61,404 bases of DNA from Streptococcus sobrinus DSM 20742 = ATCC 33478 (GTDB lineage Bacteria; Bacillota; Bacilli; Lactobacillales; Streptococcaceae), in NCBI RefSeq assembly GCF_000686605.1, contig NZ_JMLC01000011.1, positions 1-61,404 on the forward strand, given 5' to 3'. The notes under the pieces are model-generated. The model saw only the letters and a program-made list of their open reading frames with translations, was not told the DNA's origin and made no database searches. How positions within the stretch are numbered: the first letter of the stretch is position 1; every line of letters starts with the position of its first letter. The position numbers were made by a program, and so were the translations under genes. Of this stretch, positions 25,396 to 34,235 are shown in pieces.

Positions 25396-28161
25396 ATGCC
25401 AAAATCTCGTGATAACCTTATCATCCTTACGGATAAAAATGGAATTGATCAAAATGAAACGTACAATATTTTAAACTGCCAGTACAACAAGAAGAGAAGA
25501 AACTATGAAATTATTTTTAGGTCAGACTCAGATAAAATTTATTACTATAGACCAGAGAGGGTAGATATCACCCAAAAAGGTAAAGTATTAGCTCCGGAAG
25601 ATTATAAAATTTCCAAAGTAGGTGGGGAGTTCACTTTTTTTAATATAAAATCCATATTAAAATATGAAGGACGCAAGGATGTTTATTATCTAATTGAGTA
25701 TAAAAGCAACAAAGGAAATGACATTCGCTTTTATAAAGGGAGTGAACTATATATTACCCAATCTAGTCTTGCAAATCCAACTAGTAAACGGGTTTTTAAT
25801 TATTTAAAAGATATCGCTCAGCTGAATAGTTTGAAAAATCCTGAAACAGAAGAACAGATACTTGCTAAACGGTATGCAAATATGTCTTTTTTATCTCCTG
25901 AAACAGCTTTGTCATTGTATATAAATCCATCAAAATTGAGGGAACGTCAAGGTTTTAATGGTCAACTGATATTTCCTTTCGGTTGTAACCGTAGTCAGTA
26001 TGAAGCGACAAAAAATGCTTTTGAAAATCAAATTAGTGTAATTCAAGGTCCACCAGGTACAGGTAAAACACAAACTATTTTAAACATACTTGCAAATATT
26101 TTGCTGCAAGGTAAAACGGCCTTGGTTGTCTCCAATAATAATGCAGCTATAGAGAATGTCTATGAAAAATTATCAGATTCTCGCTACCAATTAAGCTTTC
26201 TATCTGCATATCTAGGAAATTCTGACAATAAAGAGAAATTTATCAAACAACAACAAGATTTTTACCCAGACTTGAAGTTGGTTAAAACGGTTGATAGAGA
26301 GTCTTTTTCTAAGATATTCAAGAATATAGATGTGATTTTTCGCCTGCAGGAACAGATCGCAGGGCTCAGGCAAGAACTCTCAGATTTAGATTTGGAGTAT
26401 CAACATTTTGAAGATTATTTTAAAGGACAAAAGGTTGAGCCACTAACCTTACACCTTAAGTCTTCTCGTAAAATTTTATCTTTGTGGCAGGATTGTGAGG
26501 CAATACACAAAAGTTATACCAAAACGAATCTTTTCTTTAAAATTAAGAGCTTTTTCAAATATGGAATTCTGGATTGGGCATTTTATCAGCAAGATATTGC
26601 AGACCTGACAGTCAATTTTCAAAATCTTTTTTACAAACTCAAGAAAGAGGAGTTGCTAAAAAAGTTGGAAGAGAAACAAGCGAAAATGATCTCGGTAGAT
26701 GGAGAGGGGCATTTAGTGCGCTTGGCAGATGAATCAATGATTCTATTAAAATCTGTCTTATCACAAAGGTACCCAGCTTCTTCCAAACGACAACACTATG
26801 AGGTGGATGATTTATGGAAAAATTCGCAACAGTTTTTGAAAGATTATCCTATTGTTCTGAGTACAACTTTTTCCTCAAAGACAAGTTTAGGTGGGGATGT
26901 CATTTATGATTATTTAATTATGGATGAGGCTTCACAGGTTGATATTGCTACAGGAGCCCTAGCACTGTCTTGTGCTAAAAATGTTGTTGTGGTTGGAGAT
27001 GTTCATCAATTGTCTCATATTGTAAAGACAGGGGATAGGAAGCAGAGTGAACAGGTTTTTCAAAAATATAATTTATCCGAAGGGTATCGTTTTACCAATA
27101 GCTTTTTACAATCTATCCTAGATGTTCTACAAGATTGTCCTCAAACTTTGTTGAGAGAGCATTATCGCTGTCATCCTAAAATTATCAATTTCTGTAATCA
27201 AAAATTTTACGATGGTGAACTAATAGTAATGACTGAAGATCAAGGTGAGGAGAATGTTCTACGGGCAATCCGTACACCTAAAGGGAATCATGCTAGGGCT
27301 CATTATAGTCAAAGAGAAATAGATATTATCAAAAAGGATATTCAATTAAATTATCCTATTAATGAAAATAATACTGCTGTGATTACCCCTTATCGGAATC
27401 ATGCTAATCAGCTTAATGAGCAAATTGAAGAATTGGATAGTGACACGGTACACAAATTCCAAGGAAGAGAAAAAGACGCTGTTATCCTTTCGACGGTTGA
27501 TAATGTTATTACACGATTTACGGATAATCCAAATCTAATGAATGTTGCGGTATCTCGAGCTAAAAAGAACCTCTTTCTGGTCATGACGGGTAATGAACAG
27601 TCGCCCGATAAGAACATTAGTGATTTATTAGGTTATATCGATTATCATAACTTTGAACATCGTGAAAGTCCGATTTATTCTATTTTTGATTATCTCTATA
27701 AGCAGTACGAACAGGAGAGGGAGAGATTTTTCAAAAAACGTCAGAAAATATCCAGATATGACTCAGAAAATTTAATGTGGAAGCTACTGAATGAAATTCT
27801 GAAAAAGGATGGATATGACAGTATCGAAATTATACACACCTATCCTGTTCGACAAATTATCAAGGAAAAATCTCGGCTGTCGGAAGATGAAAAAATCTAT
27901 ATTTCCCAACCTAATACACATGTTGATTTTGCACTATATAATCATGTAACTAAACAAATTGTCTTAGCGGTGGAGGTGGATGGTTATAAATATCACAAAA
28001 AGGGCAGCGAACAATTTAAACGAGATCGAAAGAAAGATGCTATTTTTGAAAAATATGAGATACCTCTTGTGCGTTTTAAAACTAATGGTAGCCAGGAAGA
28101 AGAGCGCCTACACAAGGTTTTGAAAAAGATACTTTCTAGTGAACAAGGTATAAGAGAATAA
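25396..28161 (+). CDS. SF1 (Upf1/DNA2-like) helicase with C-terminal DUF2726/Vsr-like nuclease domain
   Basis: The 921-residue protein begins with about 190 residues of unknown type. A superfamily 1 helicase follows with motif I GPPGTGKTQT (218-227), motif II LIMDEASQVD, motif III VVVGDVHQLSHI, motif IV REHYRCHPKI, motif V DTVHKFQGREKDAVIL and motif VI NVAVSRAKKNLFLV. A coiled insertion of about 200 residues lies between I and II. The last 120 residues read HVDFALYN...AVEVDGYKYH, a PD-(D/E)xK pattern of DUF2726/Vsr-like nucleases. Helicase-nuclease fusions of this type occur in defence islands. Low GC, flanking IS elements and adjacent unknown genes support that reading, which remains inference. 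Confidence 0.85.
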   Translation: MPKSRDNLIILTDKNGIDQNETYNILNCQYNKKRRNYEIIFRSDSDKIYYYRPERVDITQKGKVLAPEDYKISKVGGEFTFFNIKSILKYEGRKDVYYLIEYKSNKGNDIRFYKGSELYITQSSLANPTSKRVFNYLKDIAQLNSLKNPETEEQILAKRYANMSFLSPETALSLYINPSKLRERQGFNGQLIFPFGCNRSQYEATKNAFENQISVIQGPPGTGKTQTILNILANILLQGKTALVVSNNNAAIENVYEKLSDSRYQLSFLSAYLGNSDNKEKFIKQQQDFYPDLKLVKTVDRESFSKIFKNIDVIFRLQEQIAGLRQELSDLDLEYQHFEDYFKGQKVEPLTLHLKSSRKILSLWQDCEAIHKSYTKTNLFFKIKSFFKYGILDWAFYQQDIADLTVNFQNLFYKLKKEELLKKLEEKQAKMISVDGEGHLVRLADESMILLKSVLSQRYPASSKRQHYEVDDLWKNSQQFLKDYPIVLSTTFSSKTSLGGDVIYDYLIMDEASQVDIATGALALSCAKNVVVVGDVHQLSHIVKTGDRKQSEQVFQKYNLSEGYRFTNSFLQSILDVLQDCPQTLLREHYRCHPKIINFCNQKFYDGELIVMTEDQGEENVLRAIRTPKGNHARAHYSQREIDIIKKDIQLNYPINENNTAVITPYRNHANQLNEQIEELDSDTVHKFQGREKDAVILSTVDNVITRFTDNPNLMNVAVSRAKKNLFLVMTGNEQSPDKNISDLLGYIDYHNFEHRESPIYSIFDYLYKQYEQERERFFKKRQKISRYDSENLMWKLLNEILKKDGYDSIEIIHTYPVRQIIKEKSRLSEDEKIYISQPNTHVDFALYNHVTKQIVLAVEVDGYKYHKKGSEQFKRDRKKDAIFEKYEIPLVRFKTNGSQEEERLHKVLKKILSSEQGIRE

Positions 28162-28191
28162 TTTTTTATGAACTTTAATAACTATTCGACA

Positions 28192-28256
28192 AAACTTATA
28201 TAAAGTTATATAATAAAACAGAAGTTATATAAACTTATATAAGAATATAGAAGTTA
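28192..28256. repeat. AT-rich tandem motif (AGTTATATAA), left copy, and IS982 target duplication
   Basis: ACTTATATAAAGTTATATAA and a 23-base string starting AGTTATATAA at 28223-28245 form direct and inverted arrays. The same 23-base string occurs identically at 31220-31242. TAGAAGTTA at 28248-28256 is repeated at 29172-29180 on the far side of the IS982 element. The array probably belonged to the promoter of the ATPase gene before the IS landed. Confidence 0.65.
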
Positions 28257-29171
28257 CTCGTTGTGCTAGTTAATCAGGCATAAGCCTTAGAATACTTCAA
28301 ACTCAGCCCAAATTCATTTTGACTATTTTCTAGCATGAGTGAATAGATGAGTAAAATAGCTTCTACTCTAAACTGTAATGCCCGAAGGTTTCGACAGCGT
28401 AAATTCTCAATGCCAAACTGTTCTAAGCTCGAAAAGACGGTTTCAATCGGTTTGCGCAATCGGCTAATTTTATAGTTCTCAAACCAAGAATAGTCCGCTA
28501 TATTTTTCCTGAGTTGAGAAATTAAGGTGATACCACAATTGGCCAACTCTTTCTTAACCTGCTTGTCAATATAGCCCTTGTCTCCATAAATCAGTGGAAT
28601 AGAGCTGTGTTCCAGTAATTGAAAAGCCACTTGGCTATCGTAAACAGAGGCTGACGTTACTACATAATCCAAAGGAAAGCCCCTATCGCTGACTAAAACG
28701 GAGAACTTCACCCCGTAGTAGTGAATCTTCTTCGTGGCGTTGTATCCGATGTTAGCGACTTCTGATAAAAGGCTAGCTCTTAGATTACGGATGGGATGAC
28801 ATAAGGCACAGGGAAAACTGTCAATCAGGCCAAATGAAGAGGTCTCACAAAGGGAGGATACCATAAAGTAGCGTATGCGTTGGATGCTTTGGGAAAGGTT
28901 TTGACAAATCCGACAAAAGCGGGAACGTTCTGGAAAGTCATCTGGTTGCTTTTGTAAGTGAACGTTTCGCCGATGCCTCACGCAGTAGGGAACGAAGCGG
29001 TCATAAAGTGTACTCACTTTTGTTAGCAAAACTGAAAAAATATCTTGTGTTTGATGTGGATTTGCGAGATAATAGTCTTGGCTTTGCCTATCATTCCCTC
29101 ATTTCGTGGTTGTTCTGAGTTTATGATAGGCAAAGTTTTTTATTTTGGCTAGTGTTAACTAGCACAACGGG
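28257..29171 (-). mobile_element. IS982-family insertion sequence (915 bp, internally deleted)
   Basis: The ends CTCGTTGTGCTAGTTAA (left) and CCCGTTGTGCTAGTTAA (reverse complement of right) are inverted repeats with one mismatch. The element is flanked by 9-base direct repeats TAGAAGTTA. At 915 bp it is about 90 bp shorter than usual for the family, matching a gap in its transposase. It sits between the promoter-like repeats and the start of the ATPase gene. Confidence 0.85.
28274..29074 (-). pseudogene. IS982-family transposase with internal deletion
   Basis: The frame reads DYYLANPHQTQDIFSVLLTK and then STLYDRFVPYCVRHRRNVHL. It lacks about 30 residues between LQKQPD and FPERSRFCRIC, where other family members have the conserved strand region before the first catalytic Asp. 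The downstream part is intact (FGLIDSFPCALCHPIRN, GYNATKKIHYYGVKFSVLVS, LIYGDKGYIDKQVKKELA, RKPIETVFSSLEQFGIENLR). No ATG starts the frame; a TTG at 29029 is the first plausible one. Catalytic residues remain but folding is doubtful. Confidence 0.7.
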
Positions 29172-29197
29172 TAGAAGTTATAAAAGGAGAAAAAATT

Positions 29198-30247
29198 ATG
29201 GAGAGTAACCCTTTTACTTTGGGCTTTGGGAAGACTCCGCATACCTTCATTTCCCGTACCTCGGAGATACAAAATGTCATTGAGGATTTTAATTCGGACT
29301 TGCCTGCTTCGCAGTCTTATTTGATTACCGGGGTGCGTGGTTCAGGAAAAACAGTGACCATGACAGCAATTGCCAACTCTTTGAAAGAAGAGGAGGAGTG
29401 GATAATTATTAACCTCAATCCCAATCGTCCTCTTTTGGAGACTTTAGTTGCCAAGCTTTACGATCAGCCAGATTTGCAGCCCTTGTTTATCAAAGCCAAG
29501 TTTAATTTATCCTTGTTTGGATTAGGGGCTTCCTTTGAGAAGGTGGCACCGGTTAGTGATATCGAAGTGGCCTTGGAGAAGATGCTAAATCAGGTTAAGG
29601 AAATTGGGAAAAAGGTCCTAGTGACCATAGATGAGGTGACCAAGTCAGAAAATATTAAGATTTTCACAAGTAGCTTTCAGCTCCTAATCAGAGAAGACCT
29701 GCCAATTTTTCTCTTAATGACCGGTCTTTATGAAAATATTCATGAACTCCAGAATGACTCTACCCTGACCTTTCTTTACCGTGCCCCAAGAATTAATCTC
29801 GAACCTCTGGATATGGTATCCATCAAGAATCGCTATAAGGAGATTTTTAAAATTCCTGCTAGTAAGGCTAAAAGAATGGCTGAACTGACCAATGGCTATT
29901 CTTTCGCCTTCCAGACCTTGGGTTATCTATGTTGGAAGAATAGAGAATTCTTGGAGGATGAGACGGCTCTATTACCTGCCTACGACGACTATCTCCAGAG
30001 TTATGTTTATCAAAAATTATGGACAGAACTTTCTCCTCAAGATCGTAAGGTTTTGTCGATCTTATCCGATGAGAAGCTAACTAAGGTCAAGGAGCTAAGA
30101 GAGCAACTGGGTTTTAGCTCCAGTATGATGTCAGTTTACCGAGACCGTCTTAAACGCAAAGGCCTGATAGATGTTAGTAGTTACGGTTATGTCTCTCTAA
30201 CACTCCCCCGTTTAAACCGCTATATTTTAGATTATGAAGAGTTATAA
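29198..30247 (+). CDS. AAA/STAND-like ATPase with C-terminal winged helix
   Basis: The 349-residue protein has an Orc/Cdc6-like P-loop domain with Walker A ITGVRGSGKTVTM (about 43-55) and Walker B KVLVTIDEVTKSE (about 139-151). A sensor-like MTGLYENI lies near 178, and the C-terminal 80 residues read as a winged-helix (DRKVLSILSDEKLTKVKELREQL). Such stand-alone ATPases are common in accessory DNA of streptococci; the role is unknown. AAAGGAG precedes the ATG. An IS982 element lies 26 bases upstream and has probably cut it from its native promoter. Confidence 0.8.
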   Translation: MESNPFTLGFGKTPHTFISRTSEIQNVIEDFNSDLPASQSYLITGVRGSGKTVTMTAIANSLKEEEEWIIINLNPNRPLLETLVAKLYDQPDLQPLFIKAKFNLSLFGLGASFEKVAPVSDIEVALEKMLNQVKEIGKKVLVTIDEVTKSENIKIFTSSFQLLIREDLPIFLLMTGLYENIHELQNDSTLTFLYRAPRINLEPLDMVSIKNRYKEIFKIPASKAKRMAELTNGYSFAFQTLGYLCWKNREFLEDETALLPAYDDYLQSYVYQKLWTELSPQDRKVLSILSDEKLTKVKELREQLGFSSSMMSVYRDRLKRKGLIDVSSYGYVSLTLPRLNRYILDYEEL

Positions 30248-30278
30248 TTTTCCCTGTTTCTTCAATATTCAATTTCCC

Positions 30279-30319
30279 AAATAACCGACTAGCTCAGTAA
30301 GCTAATCGGTTATTTCTTT
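30279..30319 (+). terminator. Terminator of the ATPase gene
   Basis: AATAACCGA.TAGC and GCTA.TCGGTTATT form a long stem with a T-rich tail on both strands. The same sequence is partly duplicated at 31033-31066. Confidence 0.8.
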
Positions 30320-30596
30320 GGTAGTCGCTGCTCATAGTGAGACCAGGCAGACCAGATTTTAACAAGTTTTTGCTTTTTTAAATGCTATATACGACTCTGT
30401 GTTGAACATTGATACGCATGGAATAGATTTCTTTATTTTTGGGATTTAACTTTTCCATACGTCTGACTCGGTTGTAAGGATTTTCCTTGAGAATAGCGAC
30501 AATTTCATTAAAATCCTCTTTTAGTCTTACCTGCTCTAATTTCGGAATATCATCTCGTTTGACAAGTTTGTGAGGAGCCACAATCCATTGACTCAT
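30310..30596 (-). pseudogene. Txe/YoeB-family toxin, frameshifted before its catalytic C-terminus
   Basis: The open part from 30596 encodes 72 residues ending INVQHRVVYSI, then stops at 30378. One base out of frame the sequence continues HLKKQKLVKIWSAWSHYEQR and ends at 30310. YoeB-family RNases need the C-terminal SHYE segment, so the predicted product lacks catalytic residues. The start overlaps the antitoxin stop by four bases, as in intact yefM-yoeB pairs. The shift lies near the A-run at about 30375-30385. The toxin should be dead unless the frame is restored. Confidence 0.8.
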
Positions 30597-30832
30597 AGGG
30601 CATCCTCTAATGAAAAGTCGTCTTTGGTTTCATTTTCCATACGGTCAAGAACTGTAGACAGAACACCAGTATTTTCAAGGTATTGTAGCTCTTTAAGGGC
30701 ACGGTAGTCTGCTAAGGACATGAGAACCACTCCATCACCTTCATTGCCAACAGAGATTTCCAATTCCTCGTGGTTTTCAATTACTGATTTGGTGACATTG
30801 TAGATATCTTTTCTAAAACTTGTAAGATTCAT
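30593..30832 (-). CDS. YefM/Phd-family antitoxin
   Basis: The 79-residue protein binds DNA and neutralises a YoeB-type RNase. The N-terminal fold carries FRKDIYNVTKSVIENHEELEI, with VVLMSLADYRALKELQYL as the DNA-binding and dimer region, and an acidic C-terminal tail that would bind the toxin. Length is normal. The partner gene downstream is frameshifted, so this may be a relic or an orphan repressor. A 12-base region upstream (about 30870-30890) has TACCTTTTTGACGTACGTCA, containing the palindrome TGACGTACGTCA, a likely autoregulatory operator. Confidence 0.88.
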   Translation of the reverse strand: MNLTSFRKDIYNVTKSVIENHEELEISVGNEGDGVVLMSLADYRALKELQYLENTGVLSTVLDRMENETKDDFSLEDAL

Positions 30833-30877
30833 TTCATTCTCTCCTCTCCAATCTCTATTTTCATTCTAACGTACCTT

Positions 30878-30889
30878 TTTGACGTACGT
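30878..30889 (-). promoter_or_regulatory. Palindrome upstream of the antitoxin gene
   Basis: TGACGTACGTCA is a perfect 12-base palindrome about 45 bases before the antitoxin start. YefM-type antitoxins repress their own promoters by binding palindromes, so it is a plausible operator. Confidence 0.5.
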
Positions 30890-31020
30890 CAGATGTTTGA
30901 GTAATTCTTATGGGGAATTAACAAACCCATAATATTTGATATTCTTTAAGTCCCTTGCAATAAGTTCTAAGTTATAAAAAGAATAAGAGATAGAATCCGC
31001 CCATAATGCTGATAGTTAGA

Positions 31021-31105
31021 ATTTGATTAGTCACCGATTAGAGAAAAGCTAGTCGGTTATTTTTTGCTAGTCATTGTTCACAGTGAGACTATAGTAACTA
31101 TATTT
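31021..31105 (-). repeat. Second relic of the YoeB 3' end and its terminator
   Basis: ACCGATTAG and CTAGTCGGT form a stem with TATTTTTT (31033-31066), nearly repeating the terminator at 30279-30319. The next bases, read on the minus strand, give S-H-C-E-Q in the position of the SHYEQ found after the broken YoeB frame. This looks like a decayed duplicate of the toxin end. The stretch 30890-31020 has no gene. Confidence 0.5.
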
Positions 31106-31219
31106 TAAATAAATTTTCCGAAGTTTTGAGTGCTCATTCCCTTTCACAAGTTTATCTACGCCTCTTTTAAAAATGACCTATCAAAGCCTTTCGATTGTTT
31201 ACTTTAGTAAACTATGTAA

Positions 31220-31242
31220 AGTTATATAAACTTATATAAGAA
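31220..31242. repeat. AT-rich AGTTATATAA motif, right copy
   Basis: This 23-base string is identical to 28223-28245 and is followed by another AAAGTTATATAA. The two copies bracket the IS982-ATPase-antitoxin segment, or mark promoters with a shared regulator. Confidence 0.6.
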
Positions 31243-31270
31243 ACCGAAAGTTATATAACATTTTCCTCAA

Positions 31271-31288
31271 CCTTACAAAATTGTAAGG
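31271..31288 (+). promoter_or_regulatory. Likely response-regulator operator upstream of the BceAB-type operon
   Basis: CCTTACAA-aa-TTGTAAGG is a perfect inverted repeat with 8-base arms, and TTTGTAAG recurs 13 bases later. TTACAAA(A)TTGTAA-type sites are typical of BceR-family regulators that control their own transporters. It lies 130 bases before the ATPase gene; TATAAT at 31393-31398 is a nearer -10. Confidence 0.6.
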
Positions 31289-31417
31289 TTCCTGGCTAGA
31301 TTTGTAAGTGTGGTGCTGGCGATTTTCGATAAACTAGAGACAGAAAAGTTAAAGGGATTCTTTTATGAAAATGAAGTCCGTATATTTTAAGCTATAATAG
31401 TTAGAAAGAGGTTTGTT

Positions 31418-32170
31418 ATGCTATTAGAGATAAATCATTTGGAGAAGGTCTTCCGCACGCGGTTTTCCAAGGAGGAGACCAGAGCCTTGCAGGATGTCGA
31501 TTTTAAGGTTGATGATGGAGAATTTATTGCCATCATGGGCGAGTCGGGGTCAGGTAAGACCACTCTACTTAATATTCTGGCGACCTTGGAGAAGCCAACC
31601 AAGGGGTCGGTTATTCTGGGTGGTCAAGATATTACTAAGATTAAGGAAAGCAAGTTGGCCAGTTTCCGGCTGAAAAATCTGGGCTTTGTCTTTCAAGAGT
31701 TCAATCTCCTAGACACTCTTTCCGTGCGGGATAATATCTTCCTGCCCTTGGTTCTGGATCGCAAGGGTTATCAAGAAATGGAAAGGCGTTTGCAAGATAT
31801 TGCAGCAACTCTGAGGATTTCTGACCTCCTAGACAAGCGCCCCTTTGAGCTATCTGGTGGTCAAAAGCAACGGGTAGCAGTAGCCCGCAGTCTCATTACC
31901 AATCCGCAAATACTTCTGGCTGATGAACCGACCGCAGCTTTGGATTATCGTAATTCCGAGGATCTGCTTAATCTTTTTGAAACCATCAATGAGTCCGGTC
32001 AGACCCTGCTCATGGTGACCCACTCAGCCAATGCTGCCAGCCACGCTAAGCGCGTGCTCTTTATCAAGGATGGCCGCATCTTTCACCAGTTCTACCGCGG
32101 AGAGAAGAGTAATCAGGAGTTCAGTAAGGAAATCTCCCTGGCCATGTCAGCCTTGTTAGGAGGTGAGTAG
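31418..32170 (+). CDS. BceA-type ABC transporter ATPase
   Basis: The 250-residue ATPase powers a MacB-like transporter that clears cell-wall-active peptides such as bacitracin from their lipid targets. Walker A is GESGSGKTT (about 41-49), the signature is [15 protein letters not shown], Walker B is ILLADEPTAALD and the H-loop is VTHSANAA. The N-terminus LLEINHLEKVFRTRFSKEET is typical of the BceA group. It overlaps the permease region and lies in a four-gene module with a two-component system, the normal arrangement of peptide-sensing resistance modules. Confidence 0.93.
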   Translation: MLLEINHLEKVFRTRFSKEETRALQDVDFKVDDGEFIAIMGESGSGKTTLLNILATLEKPTKGSVILGGQDITKIKESKLASFRLKNLGFVFQEFNLLDTLSVRDNIFLPLVLDRKGYQEMERRLQDIAATLRISDLLDKRPFELSGGQKQRVAVARSLITNPQILLADEPTAALDYRNSEDLLNLFETINESGQTLLMVTHSANAASHAKRVLFIKDGRIFHQFYRGEKSNQEFSKEISLAMSALLGGE

Positions 32171-32171
32171 G

Positions 32172-34127
32172 ATGTTCTACCTCAAACTAGCCAGTCGCAA
32201 TCTGAAAAACTCCCTAGGACAGTATGGCCCCTTCATGTTGGCCAGCCTCCTGCTCTTTTCTCTGACTTGCTCAACCTTCTTGATTCTCCTTAGCCCTATG
32301 GGAGAGGGAATGAGTACGGGGGCCATGACTCTGGTGCTAGGAGCCATTGTTCTATCTATTTTCTCCCTAATCATGGAGCGCTACAGTTATAAAATTCTGC
32401 TCAAGCAAAGGAGTCGTGAGTTTGGCCTCTACAATATCCTAGGGATGAATAAGCGTCAAGTTGGCTGGGTCGCCACACTAGAACTGGGCATCATTTTCCT
32501 CAGCCTCATGGTCTTTGGCATGATTTTCAGCGGGGTCTTTGCCAAGTTTCTCTACCTGATTTTTGTCAATATTGTCGGCTATGATAAGCTCAATTTGCAA
32601 CTGACGGTCCTTCCCTTTATCCTAACCTTTATTATATTTAGTTTCATCTTTTTCATCTTAGAGCTGACAGCCCTCCGGTATATTCGAAAGTCCTCTCCTT
32701 TGAATCTCTTCTCCAAGCAGGAGCAGGGAGAAAAGGAACCTCGGGGGAATATGATCCTGGCTGGATTGGGTGTTTTATCCCTAGGTTACGCTTATTATTT
32801 AGCAGTCACTTCCAAGGATTCCTCTGCCCTAGCCGTTCTCTTTCGTTTCTTTTGGGCAGTTCTGCTGGTCATTGCGGGCACCTATCTCTTCTACATCAGC
32901 TTTATGACCTGGTACCTCAAACGCCGGCGGAAGAATAAGGCCTATTACTACCAACCCCAGCACTTTGTTTCCACCTCCCAGATGATTTTCCGGATGAAGC
33001 AAAACGCTAGCGGTCTCGCTAGTATCACCCTTCTGGCCGTCATGGCCTTGGTGACCATCGGCACAACGGTCTCCCTCTACAGCAATACCCAGTCAGTAGC
33101 GGATAGATATTATCCAAAGGAAATTCGCATTTCTTATCATACAAAAGGCGATGAAGGTCCCAAGCTCTTCAAGCATGATGTTTTGGATAAATTAGGAAAG
33201 TCAGATGACGGAGTTGTTGATTATACAACTAGTGTGATTGCCATACCAATCGGTAAAGAAAAAGAAATAAATGTGGATACTTCAAATGTCTTGAAGATGT
33301 CTGCCTCAAAAACAAGTTTTGTCTATCTCATCACTCAGGATGATTTCCGTAAGTTAGGCAATGATTTGCCTAAGTTGAAAGATAACCAAGCTGCCTTTTA
33401 TGGGGATGGAGGTAAGACTCAATTAGATCAGTTAACTATATTTGGAAATAAATACCAAATCCGTAAGAATTTTAAACAAGTTCATTTACCAGAAACGGTT
33501 GTAACCTATAATGTAGGGGTGCTAGTTCTAGCAAATCAAGACCAGGTTCAATCAATTGAGGATGCCTATAAGCCCTATCTTTCTAAGATCACTACCATAG
33601 GTCAAACCTATACAGCCTATCTAGACTTATCCGATAAGGAGCTCAAGGAAATTTCTCCTGATGGCCTAACAGTCGGTCAAGGAAAACAGGTCGGGGTTAT
33701 TGATACCAAGCAGGCCTACTTGTCAGATGGTTACAAACTCTTCGGTGGCCTCCTCTTTACCGGTTTCTTGCTGGGAATTTCCTTCCTCCTAGGTGTCGCC
33801 TTGATTGTTTACTACAAGCAATACTCCGAAGGACACGAGGACAAGAAGTCCTACAAGATTCTGCAGGAGGTTGGCATGAGCTCCAAGCAGGTTAGAAAGA
33901 CCATCAACTCCCAAGTCATCTTTGTCTTCTTCATGCCTCTGGCCATCGCCACCATTCACTTTCTCTTTGCTATTCCCATGCTTAAGCAGATGCTCTTGCT
34001 CTTTGGAGTGACAAGTTCAAATCTGGTTTATCTGGTCAGCGGACTGACCATTGTGGCCATCGGTTTGATTTATTTCATCATCTATCGCCTAACCAGTCGA
34101 ACCTACTACCGAATTATCGAACGTTAG
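32172..34127 (+). CDS. BceB-type ABC transporter permease
   Basis: This 651-residue membrane protein has about ten helices and a large extracellular domain (about 300-520) between helices 7 and 8, the hallmark of BceB permeases that sense and expel antimicrobial peptides. FtsX-like segments are present at both ends (TALRYIRKSSPLNLF and YKILQEVGMSSKQVRKTIN). I choose ATG 32172, which follows AGGAGGT at good spacing; the GTG at 32163 lies within the ribosome site. The specific drug cannot be told. Confidence 0.93.
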   Translation: MFYLKLASRNLKNSLGQYGPFMLASLLLFSLTCSTFLILLSPMGEGMSTGAMTLVLGAIVLSIFSLIMERYSYKILLKQRSREFGLYNILGMNKRQVGWVATLELGIIFLSLMVFGMIFSGVFAKFLYLIFVNIVGYDKLNLQLTVLPFILTFIIFSFIFFILELTALRYIRKSSPLNLFSKQEQGEKEPRGNMILAGLGVLSLGYAYYLAVTSKDSSALAVLFRFFWAVLLVIAGTYLFYISFMTWYLKRRRKNKAYYYQPQHFVSTSQMIFRMKQNASGLASITLLAVMALVTIGTTVSLYSNTQSVADRYYPKEIRISYHTKGDEGPKLFKHDVLDKLGKSDDGVVDYTTSVIAIPIGKEKEINVDTSNVLKMSASKTSFVYLITQDDFRKLGNDLPKLKDNQAAFYGDGGKTQLDQLTIFGNKYQIRKNFKQVHLPETVVTYNVGVLVLANQDQVQSIEDAYKPYLSKITTIGQTYTAYLDLSDKELKEISPDGLTVGQGKQVGVIDTKQAYLSDGYKLFGGLLFTGFLLGISFLLGVALIVYYKQYSEGHEDKKSYKILQEVGMSSKQVRKTINSQVIFVFFMPLAIATIHFLFAIPMLKQMLLLFGVTSSNLVYLVSGLTIVAIGLIYFIIYRLTSRTYYRIIER

Positions 34128-34152
34128 CTCTGCTGGAAGGCAAAATTTACAG

Positions 34153-34188
34153 AAAAAGGCTCTCAAATGAGGGCCTTTTTGGTAAAAT
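34153..34188 (+). terminator. Terminator after the transporter merging into the regulator promoter
   Basis: AAAAAGGC.CTCA-aa-TGAG.GCCTTTTT is followed at once by TGGTAAAAT (34180-34188). The transporter transcript should partly end here while a separate transcript starts for the two-component genes. Confidence 0.7.
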
Positions 34189-34235
34189 AGCAGTGATGAT
34201 CCGAAAAGAGCACCAACCAGAAAGAAAGGACAGTC

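Noticed and set aside
28171..28245. CRISPR-like array in the repeated AT-rich motif
   Set aside because: The units are short, overlapping and palindromic with no constant spacers; no cas gene is near.
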